A DNA stretch of 64,000 nt. It comes from Prosopocoilus inquinatus. Its lineage: Eukaryota; Arthropoda; Insecta; Coleoptera; Lucanidae. Shown here piece by piece: positions 13,141 through 26,659 of this stretch. The DNA lies in the NCBI GenBank assembly GCA_036172665.1, contig CM069872.1, positions 26,850,001 through 26,914,000 on the forward strand, given 5' to 3'. Each line of letters begins with the position of its first letter. Position 1 is the stretch's first letter. The position numbers were made by a program, and so were the translations under genes. The notes under the pieces were generated by a model. It saw nothing but the letters and a program-made list of their open reading frames with translations, made no database searches and was not told where the DNA came from.

Positions 13141-15540
13141 TATTTCCAGCTTCTGCTGCGTCCGAAAACGTCGTATCTCTCATCAGAGTTACTGGAGTCC
13201 ATCGAAACGTCAAATAACATGATAGATAGGTAAGGATCGATTAGATACAGCACAGGAACAACGCTAATACGTGTTGTTTCGTTTAAAACTATTTCCAGCT
13301 CCTGCTGCGTCCAAAGACTTTGTATCTCATATCAGACTTACTGGAGTCCATCCAAACGTCAAATAACATGTTAGATAAGTAAGGATCGTTTAGATACATC
13401 ACAGGAACAACTCTAATGCGTGTTGTTTCGTTCAAATCTATTTCCAGCTTCTGCTGCGCCCGAAATCTTTGTATCTCTCATCAGAGTTACTGGAGTCCAT
13501 CCAAACGTCAAATAACATGATAGATGAGTAAGGATCGATTAGATACATCACAGGAACAACGCTAATACGTGTTGTTTCGTTTAAAACTATTTTCAGCTTC
13601 TGCTGCGTCCGAAAACGTCGTATCTCACATCAGACTTACTGGAGTCCATCGAAACGTCAAATAACATGATAGATAAGTAACGATCGATTAGATACAGCAC
13701 AGGAACAACGCTAATACGTGTTGTTTCGTTCAAAACTATTTCCAGCTTCTGCTGCGTCCGATAACTTTGTATCTCACATCAGAGTTACTGGAGACCGTCC
13801 AAACGTCAAATAACATGATAGATGAGTAAGGATCGATTAGATACATCACAGGAACAACGCTAATATGTGTTGTTTCGTTTAAAACTGTTTCCAGGTGCTG
13901 CTGCGTCCGAAAACGTCGTATATCACATCAGAGTTACTGGAGTCCATCCAAACGTCAAATAACATGTTAGATAAGTAAGGATCGTTTAGATACATCACAG
14001 GAACAACGCTAATACGTGTTGTTTGGTTCAAAACTATTTCCAGCTTCTGCTGCGTCCGATAACATTGTATCTCACATCAGAGTTACTGGAGTCCGTCCAA
14101 ACGTCAAATAACAGGATAGATGAGTAAGGATCGATTAGATACAGCACAGGAACAACGCTAATACGTGTTGTTTCGTTTAAAACTATTTCTAGCTCCTGCT
14201 GCGTCCAAAACTTTGTAACTCACATCAGACTTACTGGAGTCCACCCAAACGTCAAATAACATGTTAGATAAGTAAGGATCGTTTAGATACATCACAGGAA
14301 CAACGCTAATACGTGTTGTATCGTTCAAAACTATTTCCAGCTTCTGCTGCGTCCGATAACTTTGTATCTCACATCAGAGTTACTGGAGTCCGTCCAAACG
14401 TCAAATAACATGATAGATGAGTAAGGATCGATTAGATACATTACAGGAACAACGCTAATACGTGTTGTTTCGTTTAAAACTATTTCCAGCTTCTGCTGCG
14501 TCCGAAAACGTCGTATCTCTCATCAGAGTTACTGGAGTCCATCGAAACGTCAAATAACATGATAGATAGGTAAGGATCGATTAGATACAGCACAGGAACA
14601 ACGCTAATACGTGTTGTTTCGTTTAAAACTATTTCCAGCTCCTGCTGCGTCCAAAGACTTTGTATCTCATATCAGACTTACTGGAGTCCATCCAAACGTC
14701 AAATAACATGTTAGATAAGTAAGGATCGTTTAGATACATCACAGGAACAACTCTAATGCGTGTTGTTTCGTTCAAATCTATTTCCAGCTTCTGCTGCGCC
14801 CGAAATCTTTGTATCTCTCATCAGAGTTACTGGAGTCCATCCAAACGTCAAATAACATGATAGATGAGTAAGGATCGATTAGATACATCACAGGAACAAC
14901 GCTAATACGTGTTGTTTCGTTTAAAACTATTTTCAGCTTCTGCTGCGTCCGAAAACGTCGTATCTCACATCAGACTTACTGGAGTCCATCGAAACGTCAA
15001 ATAACATGATAGATAAGTAACGATCGATTAGATACAGCACAGGAACAACGCTAATACGTGTTGTTTCGTTCAAAACTATTTCCAGCTTCTGCTGCGTCCG
15101 ATAACTTTGTATCTCACATCAGAGTTACTGGAGACCGTCCAAACGTCAAATAACATGATAGATGAGTAAGGATCGATTAGATACATCACAGGAACAACGC
15201 TAATATGTGTTGTTTCGTTTAAAACTGTTTCCAGGTGCTGCTGCGTCCGAAAACGTCGTATATCACATCAGAGTTACTGGAGTCCATCCAAACGTCAAAT
15301 AACATGTTAGATAAGTAAGGATCGTTTAGATACATCACAGGAACAACGCTAATACGTGTTGTTTGGTTCAAAACTATTTCCAGCTTCTGCTGCGTCCGAT
15401 AACATTGTATCTCACATCAGAGTTACTGGAGTCCGTCCAAACGTCAAATAACAGGATAGATGAGTAAGGATCGATTAGATACAGCACAGGAACAACGCTA
15501 ATACGTGTTGTTTCGTTTAAAACTATTTCTAGCTCCTGCT
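12360..15540 (+). repeat. 9-monomer (1340 bp) higher-order repeat, about 2.3 copies
   Basis: Sequence from about 12360 recurs with a 1340-bp shift up to about 15540. The shift is 9 x 149 minus 1, because each of the first two units carries the same 1-bp loss in an A-run (four A at 12867-12870 and at 14207-14210, instead of five). Shared private markers are CCACCCAAAC at 12901 and 14241, AGATAGGTAAGG near 13224 and 14564, ACAACTCTAATG near 13407 and 14747, and AGTAACGATCG near 13676 and 15016. The third, incomplete unit has the full-length A-run at 15547, which marks the end of the repeat. Confidence 0.9.
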
Positions 15541-16769
15541 GCGTCCAAAAACTTTGTAACTCACATCAGACTTACTGGAGTCCATCCAAACGTCAAATAA
15601 CATGTTAGATAAGTAAGGATCGTTTAGATACATCACAGGAACAACGCTAATACGTGTTGTTTCGTTCAAAACTATTTCCAGCTTCTGCTGCGTCCGATAA
15701 CTTTGTATCTCACATCCGAGTTACTGGAGTCCGTCCAAACGTCAAATAACATGATAGATGAGTAAGGATCGATTAGATACATTACAGGAACAACGCTAAT
15801 GCGTGTTGCTTCGTTTAAGACTATTTCTAGCTCCTGCTGCGTCCAAAAACTTTGTATCTCACATCAGACTTACTGGAGTCCATCCAAACGTCAAATAACA
15901 TGTTAGATAAGTAAGGATCGTTTAGATACATCACAGGAACAACGCTAATACGTGTTGTTTCGTTCAAATCTATTTCCAGCTTCTGCTGCGCCCGAAATCT
16001 TTGTATCTCTCATCAGAGTTACTGGAGTCCATCCAAACGTCAAATAACATGATAGATGAGTAAGGATCGATTAGATACAGCACAGGAACAACGCTAATAC
16101 GTGTTGTTTCGTTCAAAACTATTTCCAGCTTCTGCTGCGTCCGATAACATTGTATCTCGCATCAGAGTTACTGGAGACCGTCCAAACGTCAAATAACATG
16201 ATAGATGAGTAAGGATCGATTATATACATCACAGGAACAACGCTAATATGTGTTGTTTCGTTTAAAACTGTTTCCAGGTGCTGCTGCGTCCGAAAACGTC
16301 GTATATCACATCAGAGTTACTGGAGTCCATCCAAACGTCAAATAACATGTTAGATAAGTAAGGATCGTTTAGATACATCACAGGAACAACGCTAATACGT
16401 GTTGTTTGGTTCAAAACTATTTCCAGCTTCTGCTGCGTCCGATAACATTGTATCTCACATCAGAGTTACTGGAGTCCGTCCAAACGTCAAATAACAGGAT
16501 AGATGAGTAAGGATCGATTAGATACAGCACAGGAACAACGCTAATACGTGTTGTTTCGTTTAAAACTATTTCTAGCTCCTGCTGCGTCCAAAACTTTGTA
16601 ACTCACATCAGACTTACTGGAGTCCATCCAAACGTCAAATAACATGTTAGATAAGTAAGGATCGTTTAGATACATCACAGGAACAACGCTAATACGTGTT
16701 GTATCGTTCAAAACTATTTCCAGCTTCTGCTGCGTCCGATAACTTTGTATCTCACATCAGAGTTACTGG

Positions 16770-18090
16770 AGTCCATCCAAACGTCAAATAACATGTTAGA
16801 TAAGTAAGGATCGTTTAGATACATCACAGGAACAACGCTAATGCGTGTTGTTTCGTTCAAATCTATTTCCAGCTTCTGCTGCGCCCGAAATCTTTGTATC
16901 TCTCATCAGAGTTACTGGAGTCCATCCAAACGTCAAATAACATGATAGATGAGTAAGGATCGATTAGATACATCACAGGAACAACGCTAATACGTGTTGT
17001 TTCGTTTAAAACTATTTTCAGCTTCTGCTGCGTCCGAAAACGTCGTATCTCACATCAGAGTTACTGGAGTCCATCGAAACGTCAAATAACATGATAGATA
17101 AGTAACGATCGATTAGATACAGCACAGGAACAACGCTAATACGTGTTGTTTCGTTCAAAACTATTTCCAGCTTCTGCTGCGTCCGATAACTTTGTATCTC
17201 ACATCAGAGTTACTGGAGACCGTCCAAACGTCAAATAACATGATAGATGAGTAAGGATCGATTAGATACATCACAGGAACAACGCTAATATGTGTTGTTT
17301 CGTTTAAAACTGTTTCCAGGTGCTGCTGCGTCCGAAAACGTCGTATCTCTCATCAGAGTTACTGGAGTCCATCGAAACGTCAAATAACATGATAGATAGG
17401 TAAGGATCGATTAGATACAACACAGGAACAACGCTAATACGTGTTGTTTCGTTTAAAACTATTTCCAGCTCCTGCTGCGTCCAAAGACTTTGTATCTCAC
17501 ATCAGACTTACCGGAGTCCATCCAAACGTCAAATAACATGTTAGATAAGTAAGGATCGTTTAGATACATCACAGGAACAACGCTAATGCGTGTTGTTTCG
17601 TTCAAATCTATTTCCAGCTTCTGCTGCGCCCGAAATCTTTGTATCTCTCATCAGAGTTACTGGAGTCCATCCAAACGTCAAATAACATGATAGATGAGTA
17701 AGGATCGATTAGATACATCACAGGAACAACGCTAATACGTGTTGTTTCGTTTAAAACTATTTTCAGCTTCTGCTGCGTCCGAAAACGTCGTATCTCACAT
17801 CAGAGTTACTGGAGTCCATCGAAACGTCAAATAACATGATAGATAAGTAACGATCGATTAGATACAGCACAGGAACAACGCTAATACGTGTTGTTTCGTT
17901 CAAAACTATTTCCAGCTTCTGCTGCGTCCGATAACTTTGTATCTCACATCAGAGTTACTGGAGACCGTCCAAACGTCAAATAACATGATAGATGAGTAAG
18001 GATCGATTAGATACATCACAGGAACAACGCTAATATGTGTTGTTTCGTTTAAAACTGTTTCCAGGTGCTGCTGCGTCCGAAAACGTCGTA
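16770..18090 (+). repeat. 5-monomer-spaced (745 bp) duplicated block
   Basis: About 580 bp at 16770-17345 recur at about 17515-18090, shifted by 745 bp (5 x 149). The pair shares the TATTTTCAGC monomer (17013 and 17758), the AGTAACGATCG monomer and the CTGTTTCCAGGTG monomer. Copy B (36.4-37.3 kb) has three fewer monomers here, its offset falling from 19674 to 19227. The extra block in copy A is therefore either a local gain or was lost in copy B. Confidence 0.8.
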
Positions 18091-19169
18091 TATCACATCA
18101 GAGTTACTGGAGTCCATCCAAACGTCAAATAACATGTTAGATAAGTAAGGATCGTTTAGATACATCACAGGAACAACGCTAATACGTGTTGTTTGGTTCA
18201 AAACTATTTCCAGCTTCTGCTGCGTCCGATAACATTGTATCTCACATCAGAGTTCCTGGAGTCCGTCCAAACGTCAAATAACAGGATAGATGAGTATGGA
18301 TCGATTAGATACAGCACAGGAACAACGCTAATACGTGTTGTTTCGTTTAAAACTATTTCTAGCTCCTGCTGCGTCCAAAAACTTTGTAACTCACATCAGA
18401 CTTACTGGAGTCCATCCAAACGTCAAATAACATGTTAGATAAGTAAGGATCGTTTAGATACATCACAGGAACAACGCTAATACGTGTTGTTTCGTTCAAA
18501 ACTATTTCCAGCTTCTGCTGCGTCCGATAACTTTGTATCTCACATCCGAGTTACTGGAGTCCGTCCAAACGTCAAATAACATGATAGATGAGTAAGGATC
18601 GATTAGATACATTACAGGAACAACGCTAATGCGTGTTGCTTCGTTTAAGACTATTTCTAGCTCCTGCTGCGTCCAAAAATTTTGTATCTCACATCAGACT
18701 TACTGGAGTCCATCCAAACGTCAAATAACATGTTAGATAAGTAAGGATCGTTTAGATACATCACAGGAACAACGCTAATACGTGTTGATTCGTTCAAAAC
18801 TATTTCCAGCTTCTGCTGCGTCCGATAACATTGTATCTCACATCAGAGTTACTGGAGTCCGTCCAAACGTCAAATAACATGATAGATGAGTAAGGATCGA
18901 TTAGATACATCACAGGAAAGACGCTAATGCGTGTTGTTTCGTTTAAAACTATTTCCAGCTTCTGCTGCGTCCGAAAACGTCGTATCTCACATCAGAGCTA
19001 CTGGAGTCCATCGAAACGCCAAATAACATGATAGATGAGTAAGGATCGATTAGATACAGCACAGGAACAACGCTAATACGTGTTGTTTCGTTTAAAAGTA
19101 TTTCTAGCTTCAGCTGCGTCCGAGAACTTCGTAACTCACATCAAAGTTACTGGAGTCCATCGAAACGCC

Positions 19170-21190
19170 AAATAACATGATAGATGAGTAAGGATCGATT
19201 AGATACATCACAGGAACAACGCTAATGCGTGTTGTTTCGTTTAAAACTATTTCCAGCTTCTGCTGCGTCCGAAAACGTCGTATCTCACATCAGACTTACT
19301 GGAGTCCATCCAAACGTCAAATAACATGATAGATAAGTAAGGATCGATTAGATACATCACAGGAACAACGCTAATGCGTGTTGTTTCGTTTAAAACTATT
19401 TCCAGCTTCTGCTGCGTCCGAAAACGTCGTATCTCACATCAGACTTACTGGAGTCCATGCAAACGGTAAATAACATGTTAGATAAGTAAGGATCGTTTAG
19501 ATACATCACAGGAACAACGCTAATACGTGTTGTTTCGTTCAAAACTATTTCCAGCTTCTACTGCGTCCGAGAACTTTGTATCTCTCATCAGAGGTACTGG
19601 AGTCCGTCCAAACGTCAAATAACATGATAGATGTGTAAGGATCGATTAGATACATCACAGGAACAACGCTAATAAGTGTTGTTTCGTTTAAAACTATTTC
19701 CAGCTTCTGCTGCGTCCGAAAACGTCGCATCTCACATCAGAGTTACTGGAGTCCATCGAAACGTCAAATAACATGATAGATAAGTAAGGATCGATTAGAT
19801 ACAGCACAGGAACAACGCTAATACGTGTTGTTTCGTTTAAAACTATTTCTAACTCCTGCTGTGTCCAAAAACTTTGTATCTCACATCAGACTTACTGGAG
19901 TCCATTCAAACGTCAAATAACATGTTAGATAAGTAAGGATCGTTTAGATACAACACAGGAACAACGCTAATACGTGTTGTTTCGTTCAAAACTATTTCCA
20001 GCTTCTGCTGCGTCCGATAACTTTGTATCTCACATCAGAGTTACTGGAGTCCATGGAAACGCCAAATAACATGATAGATGAGTAAGGATCGATTAGATAC
20101 AGCACAGGAACAACGCTAATACGTGTTGTTTCGTTTAAAACTATTTCTAACTCCTGCTGCGTCCAAAAACTTTGTATCTCACATCAGACTTACTGGAGTC
20201 CATTCAAACGTCAAATAACATGTTAGATAAGTAAGGATCGTTTAGATACATCACAGGAACAACGCTAATACGTGTTGTTTCGTTCAAAACTATTTCCAGC
20301 TTCTGCTGCGTCCGATAACATTGTATCTCACATCAGAGTTACTGGAGTCCATGGAAACGCCAAATAACATGATAGATGAGTAAGGATCGATTAGATACAT
20401 CACAGGAACAACGCTAATGCGTGTTGTTTCGTTTAAAACTATTTCCAGCTTCTGCTGCGTCCGAGAACTTCGTATCTCACGTCAGGGTTACTGGAGTCCA
20501 TCCAAACGTCAAATAACATGATAGATAAGTAAGGATCGATTAGATACATCACAGGAACAACGCTAATGCGTGTTGTTTCGTTTAAAACTATTTCCAGCTT
20601 CTGCTGCGTCCGAAAATTTCGTTTCTCACATTATAGTTACTGGAGTCCATCCAAACGTCAAATAACATGTTAGATAAGTAAGGATCGTTTAGATACATCA
20701 CACAGGAACAACGCTAATACGTGTTGTTTCGTTCAAAACTATTTCCAGCTTCTGCTGCGTCCGATAGCTTTGTATCTCACATCAGAGTTACTGGAGTCCG
20801 TCCAAACGTCAAATAACATGACAGATGAGTAAGGATCGATTAGATACATTACAGGAACAACGCTAATATGTGTTGTTTCGTTTAAAACTATTTCCAGCTT
20901 CTGCTGCGTCCGAAAACGTCGTATCTCTCATCAGAGTTACTGGAGTCCGTCCAAACGTCAAATAACAGGATAGATGAGTAAGGATCGATTAGATACATCA
21001 CAGGAACAACGCTAATACGTGTTGTTTCGTTTAAAACTATTTCCAGCTTCTGCTGCGTCCGAAAACGTCGTATCTCACATCAGAGTTACTGGAGTCCATC
21101 GAAACGTCAAATAACATGATAGATAAGTAAGGATCGATTAGATACAGCACAGGAACAACGCTAATACGTGTTGTTTCGTTTAAAACTATT
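19170..21190 (+). repeat. 2.0-kb block, first copy, repeated 26 monomers downstream
   Basis: Bases of about 19170-21190 recur at about 23046-25066 with a 3876-bp shift (26 x 149 plus 2). The extra 2 bp is a CA insertion in the word CATCACACAGG near 20696, which is also present in the second copy near 24572, so it predates the duplication. Other shared markers are ATGTGTAAGG, the TGTGTCC monomer and the CCATGGAAACG monomers. The match stops where this copy continues into CTAGCTCTTGC (21191) and the other continues into CCAGCTTCTGC. Confidence 0.85.
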
Positions 21191-23045
21191 TCTAGCTCTT
21201 GCTGCGTCCAAGAACTTTATATCTCACATCAGACTTACTGGAGTCCATCCAAACGTAAAATAACATGTTAGATAAGTAAGGATCGTTTAGATACATCACA
21301 GGAACAACGCTAATACGTGTTGTTTCGTTCAAAACTATTTCCAGCTTCTGCTGCGTCCGATAACTTTGTATCTCACATCAGAGTTACTGGAGTCCATGGA
21401 AACGCCAAATAACATGATAGATGAGTAAGGATCGATTAGATACATCACAGGAACAACGCTAATGCGTGTTGTTTCGTTTAAAACTATTTCCAGCTTCTGC
21501 TGCGTCCGAGAACTTCGTATCTCACGTCAGGGTTACTGGAGTCCATCCAAACGTCAAATAACATGATAGATAAGTAAGGATCGATTAGATACATCACAGG
21601 AACAACGCTAATGCGTGTTGTTTCGTTTAAAACTATTTCCAGCTTCTGCTGCGTCCGAAAATTTCGTTTCTCACATTAGAGTTACTGGAGTCCATCGAAA
21701 CGTCAAATAACAGGATAGATGAGTAAGGATCGATTAGATACATCACAGGAACAACGCTAATACGTGTTGTTTCGTTTAAAACTATTTCCAGCTTCTGCTG
21801 CGTCCGAAAACGTCGTATCTCACATCAGAGTTACTGGAGTCCATCGAAACGTCAAATAACATGATAGATAAGTAAGGATCGATTAAATACAGCACAGGAA
21901 CAACGCTAATACGTGTTGTTTCGTTTAAAACTATTTCTAGCTCTTGCTGCGTCCAAGAACTTTGTATCTCACATCAGACTTACTGGAGTCCATCCAAACG
22001 TCAAATAACATGTTAGATAAGTAAGGATCGTTTAGATACCTCACAGGAACAACGCTAATACGTGTTGTTTCGTTCAAAACTATTTCCAGCTTCTGCTGCG
22101 TCCGATAACTTTGTATCTCACATCAGAGTTACTGGAGTCCGTCCAAACGTCAAATAACATGATAGATGAGTAAGGATCGATTAGATACATTACAGGAACA
22201 ACGCTAATATGTGTTGTTTAGTTTAAAACTATTTCCAGCTGCTGCTGCGACCGAAAACGTCGTATCTCACATCAGAGTTACTGGAGTCCATCGAAACGCC
22301 AAATAACATGATAGATGAGTAAGGATCGATTAGATACATCACAGGAACAACGCTAATGCGTGTTGTTTCGTTTAAAACTATTTCCAGCTTCTGCTGCGTC
22401 CGAGAACTTCGTATCTCACGTCAGGGTTACTGGAGTCCATCCAAACGTCAAATAACATGACAGATAAGTAAGGATCGATTAGATACATCACAGGAACAAC
22501 GCTAATGCGTGTTGTTTCGTTTAAAACTATTTCCAGCTTCTGCTGCGTCCGAAAATTTCGTATCTCTCATCAGAGTTACTGGAGTCCGTCCAAACGTCAA
22601 ATAACAGGATAGATGAGTAAGGATCGATTAGATACAGCACAGGAACAACGCTAATACGTGTTGTTTCGTTTAAAAGTATTTCCAGCTTCTGCTGCGTCCG
22701 AAAACGTCGTATCTCACATCAGAGTTACTGGAGTCCATCGAAACGTGAAATAACATGATAGATAAGTAAGGATCGATTAGATACAGCACAGGAACAACGC
22801 TAATACGTGTTGTTTCGTTTAAAAGTATTTCTAGCTTCAGCTGCGTCCGAGAACTTCGTAACTCACATCAAAGTTACTGGAGTTCATCGAAACGCCAAAT
22901 AACATGATAGATGAGTAAGGATCGATTAGATACCTCACAGGAACAACGCTAATGCGTGTTGTTTCGTTTAAAACTATTTCCAGCTTCTGCTGCGTCCGAA
23001 AACGTCGTATCTCACATCAGACTTACTGGAGTCCATCCAAACGTC

Positions 23046-25066
23046 AAATAACATGATAGATAAGTAAGGATCGATTAGATACATCACAGGAACAACGCTA
23101 ATGCGTGTTGTTTCGTTTAAAACTATTTCCAGCTTCTGCTGCGTCCGAAAACGTCGTATCTCACATCAGACTTACTGGAGTCCATCCAAACGTCAAATAA
23201 CATGATAGATAAGTAAGGATCGATTAGATACATCACAGGAACAACGCTAATGCGTGTTGTTTCGTTTAAAACTATTTCCAGCTTCTGCTGCGTCCGAAAA
23301 CGTCGTATCTCACATCAGACTTACTGGAGTCCATGCAAACGGTAAATAACATGTTAGATAAGTAAGGATCGTTTAGATACATCACAGGAACAACGCTAAT
23401 ACGTGTTGTTTCGTTCAAAACTATTTCCAGCTTCTACTGCGTCCGAGAACTTTGTATCTCTCATCAGAGGTACTGGAGTCCGTCCAAACGTCAAATAACA
23501 TGATAGATGTGTAAGGATCGATTAGATACATCACAGGAACAACGCTAATAAGTGTTGTTTCGTTTAAAACTATTTCCAGCTTCTGCTGCGTCCGAAAACG
23601 TCGCATCTCACATCAGAGTTACTGGAGTCCATCGAAACGTCAAATAACATGATAGATAAGTAAGGATCGATTAGATACAGCACAGGAACAACGCTAATAC
23701 GTGTTGTTTCGTTTAAAACTATTTCTAACTCCTGCTGTGTCCAAAAACTTTGTATCTCACATCAGACTTACTGGAGTCCATTCAAACGTCAAATAACATG
23801 TTAGATAAGTAAGGATCGTTTAGATACAACACAGGAACAACGCTAATACGTGTTGTTTCGTTCAAAACTATTTCCAGCTTCTGCTGCGTCCGATAACTTT
23901 GTATCTCACATCAGAGTTACTGGAGTCCATGGAAACGCCAAATAACATGATAGATGAGTAAGGATCGATTAGATACAGCACAGGAACAACGCTAATACGT
24001 GTTGTTTCGTTTAAAACTATTTCTAACTCCTGCTGCGTCCAAAAACTTTGTATCTCACATCAGACTTACTGGAGTCCATTCAAACGTCAAATAACATGTT
24101 AGATAAGTAAGGATCGTTTAGATACATCACAGGAACAACGCTAATACGTGTTGTTTCGTTCAAAACTATTTCCAGCTTCTGCTGCGTCCGATAACATTGT
24201 ATCTCACATCAGAGTTACTGGAGTCCATGGAAACGCCAAATAACATGATAGATGAGTAAGGATCGATTAGATACATCACAGGAACAACGCTAATGCGTGT
24301 TGTTTCGTTTAAAACTATTTCCAGCTTCTGCTGCGTCCGAGAACTTCGTATCTCACGTCAGGGTTACTGGAGTCCATCCAAACGTCAAATAACATGATAG
24401 ATAAGTAAGGATCGATTAGATACATCACAGGAACTACGCTAATGCGTGTTGTTTCGTTTAAAACTATTTCCAGCTTCTGCTGCGTCCGAAAATTTCGTTT
24501 CTCACATTATAGTTACTGGAGTCCATCCAAACGTCAAATAACATGTTAGATAAGTAAGGATCGTTTAGATACATCACACAGGAACAACGCTAATACGTGT
24601 TGTTTCGTTCAAAACTATTTCCAGCTTCTGCTGCGTCCGATAGCTTTGTATCTCACATCAGAGTTACTGGAGTCCGTCCAAACGTCAAATAACATGACAG
24701 ATGAGTAAGGATCGATTAGATACATTACAGGAACAACGCTAATATGTGTTGTTTCGTTTAAAACTATTTCCAGCTTCTGCTGCGTCCGAAAACGTCGTAT
24801 CTCTCATCAGAGTTACTGGAGTCCGTCCAAACGTCAAATAACAGGATAGATGAGTAAGGATCGATTAGATACATCACAGGAACAACGCTAATACGTGTTG
24901 TTTCGTTTAAAACTATTTCCAGCTTCTGCTGCGTCCGAAAACGTCGTATCTCACATCAGAGTTACTGGAGTCCATCGAAACGTCAAATAACATGATAGAT
25001 AAGTAAGGATCGATTAGATACAGCACAGGAACAACGCTAATACGTGTTGTTTCGTTTAAAACTATT
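23046..25066 (+). repeat. 2.0-kb block, second copy
   Basis: This is the partner of about 19170-21190 at 3876 bp, carrying the same CATCACACAGG insertion. A private substitution GGAACTACGC is present near 24432. The section about 21390-24570 also corresponds to 39270-42460 in the second large unit (offset 17884). There the CA insertion is absent at about 42460, so that copy descends from a version without it or has lost it. Confidence 0.85.
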
Positions 25067-26659
25067 TCCAGCTTCTGCTGCGTCCGAGAACTTCGTATCT
25101 CACGTCAGGGTTACTGGAGTCCATCCAAACGTCAAATAACATGACAGATAAGTAAGGATCGATTAGATACATCACAGGAACAACGCTAATGCGTGTTGTT
25201 TCGTTTAAAAGTATTTCTAGCTTCTGCTGCGTCCAAAAACTTTGTATCTCACATCAGACTTACTGGAGTCCATTCAAACGTCAAATAACATGATAGATGA
25301 GTAAGGATCGATTAGATACATCACAGGAACAACGCTAATGCGTGTTGTTTCGTTTAAAACTATTTCCAGCTTCTGCTGCGTCCGAGAACTTCGTATCTCA
25401 CGTCAGGGTTACTGGAGTCCATCCAAACGTCAAATAACATGACAGATAAGTAAGGATCGATTAGATACAGCACAGGAACAACGCTAATACGTGTTGTTTC
25501 GTTTAAAACTATTTCCAGCTTCTGCTGCGTCCGAAAACGTCGTATCTCACATCAGAGTTACTGGAGTCCATCGAAACGTGAAATAACATGATAGATAAGT
25601 AAGGATCGATTAGATACATTACAGGAACAACGCTAATATGTGTTGTTTCGTTTAAAACTATTTCCAGCTTCTCCTGCGTCCGAAAACGTCGTATCTCACA
25701 TCAGACTTACTGGAGTCCGTCCAAACGTCAAATAACAGGATAGATGAGTAAGGATCGATTAGATACATCACAGGAACAACGCTAATACGTGTTGTTTCGT
25801 TTAAAACTATTTCCAGCTTCTGCTGCGTCCGAAAACGTCGTATCTCACATCAGAGTTACTGGAGTCCATCGAAACGTCAAATAACATGATAGATAAGTAA
25901 GGATCGATTAGATACAGCACAGGAACAACGCTAATACGTGTTGTTTCGTTTAAAACTATTTCTAGCTCTTGCTGCGTCCAAGAACTTTGTATCTCACATC
26001 AGACTTACTGGAGTCCATCCAAACGTAAAATAACATGTTAGATAAGTAAGGATCGTTTAGATACATCACAGGAACAACGCTAATACGTGTTGTTTCGTTC
26101 AAAACTATTTCCAGCTTCTGCTGCGTCCGATAGCTTTGTATCTCACATCAGAGTTACTGGAGTCCGTCCAAACGTCAAATAACATGATAGATGAGTAAGG
26201 ATCGATTAGATACATTACAGGAACAACGCTAATATGTGTTGTTTCGTTTAAAACTATTTCCAGCTGCTGCTGCGACCGAAAACGTCGTATCTCACATCAG
26301 AGTTACTGGAGTCCATCGAAACGCCAAATAACATGATAGATGAGTAAGGATCGATTAGATACATCACAGGAACAACGCTAATGCGTGTTGTTTCGTTTAA
26401 AACTATTTCCAGCTTCTGCTGCGTCCGAGAACTTCGTATCTCACGTCAGGGTTACTGGAGTCCATCCAAACGTCAAATAACATGACAGATAAGTAAGGAT
26501 CGATTAGATACATCACAGGAACAACGCTAATGCGTGTTGTTTCGTTTAAAACTATTTCCAGCTTCTGCTGCGTCCGAAAATTTCGTATCTCTCATCAGAG
26601 TTACTGGAGTCCGTCCAAACGTCAAATAACAGGATAGATGAGTAAGGATCGATTAGATA

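Noticed and set aside
18193..18438. 81-codon plus-strand open frame, repeated at 37420-37665, and a 66-codon frame at 34036-34236
   Set aside because: All start at TTG rather than ATG, inside satellite monomers. They are open mainly because one substitution (GAGTATGG for GAGTAAGG) removes a TAA stop. The 18.2-kb and 37.4-kb frames are the same block copied 19,227 bp apart.
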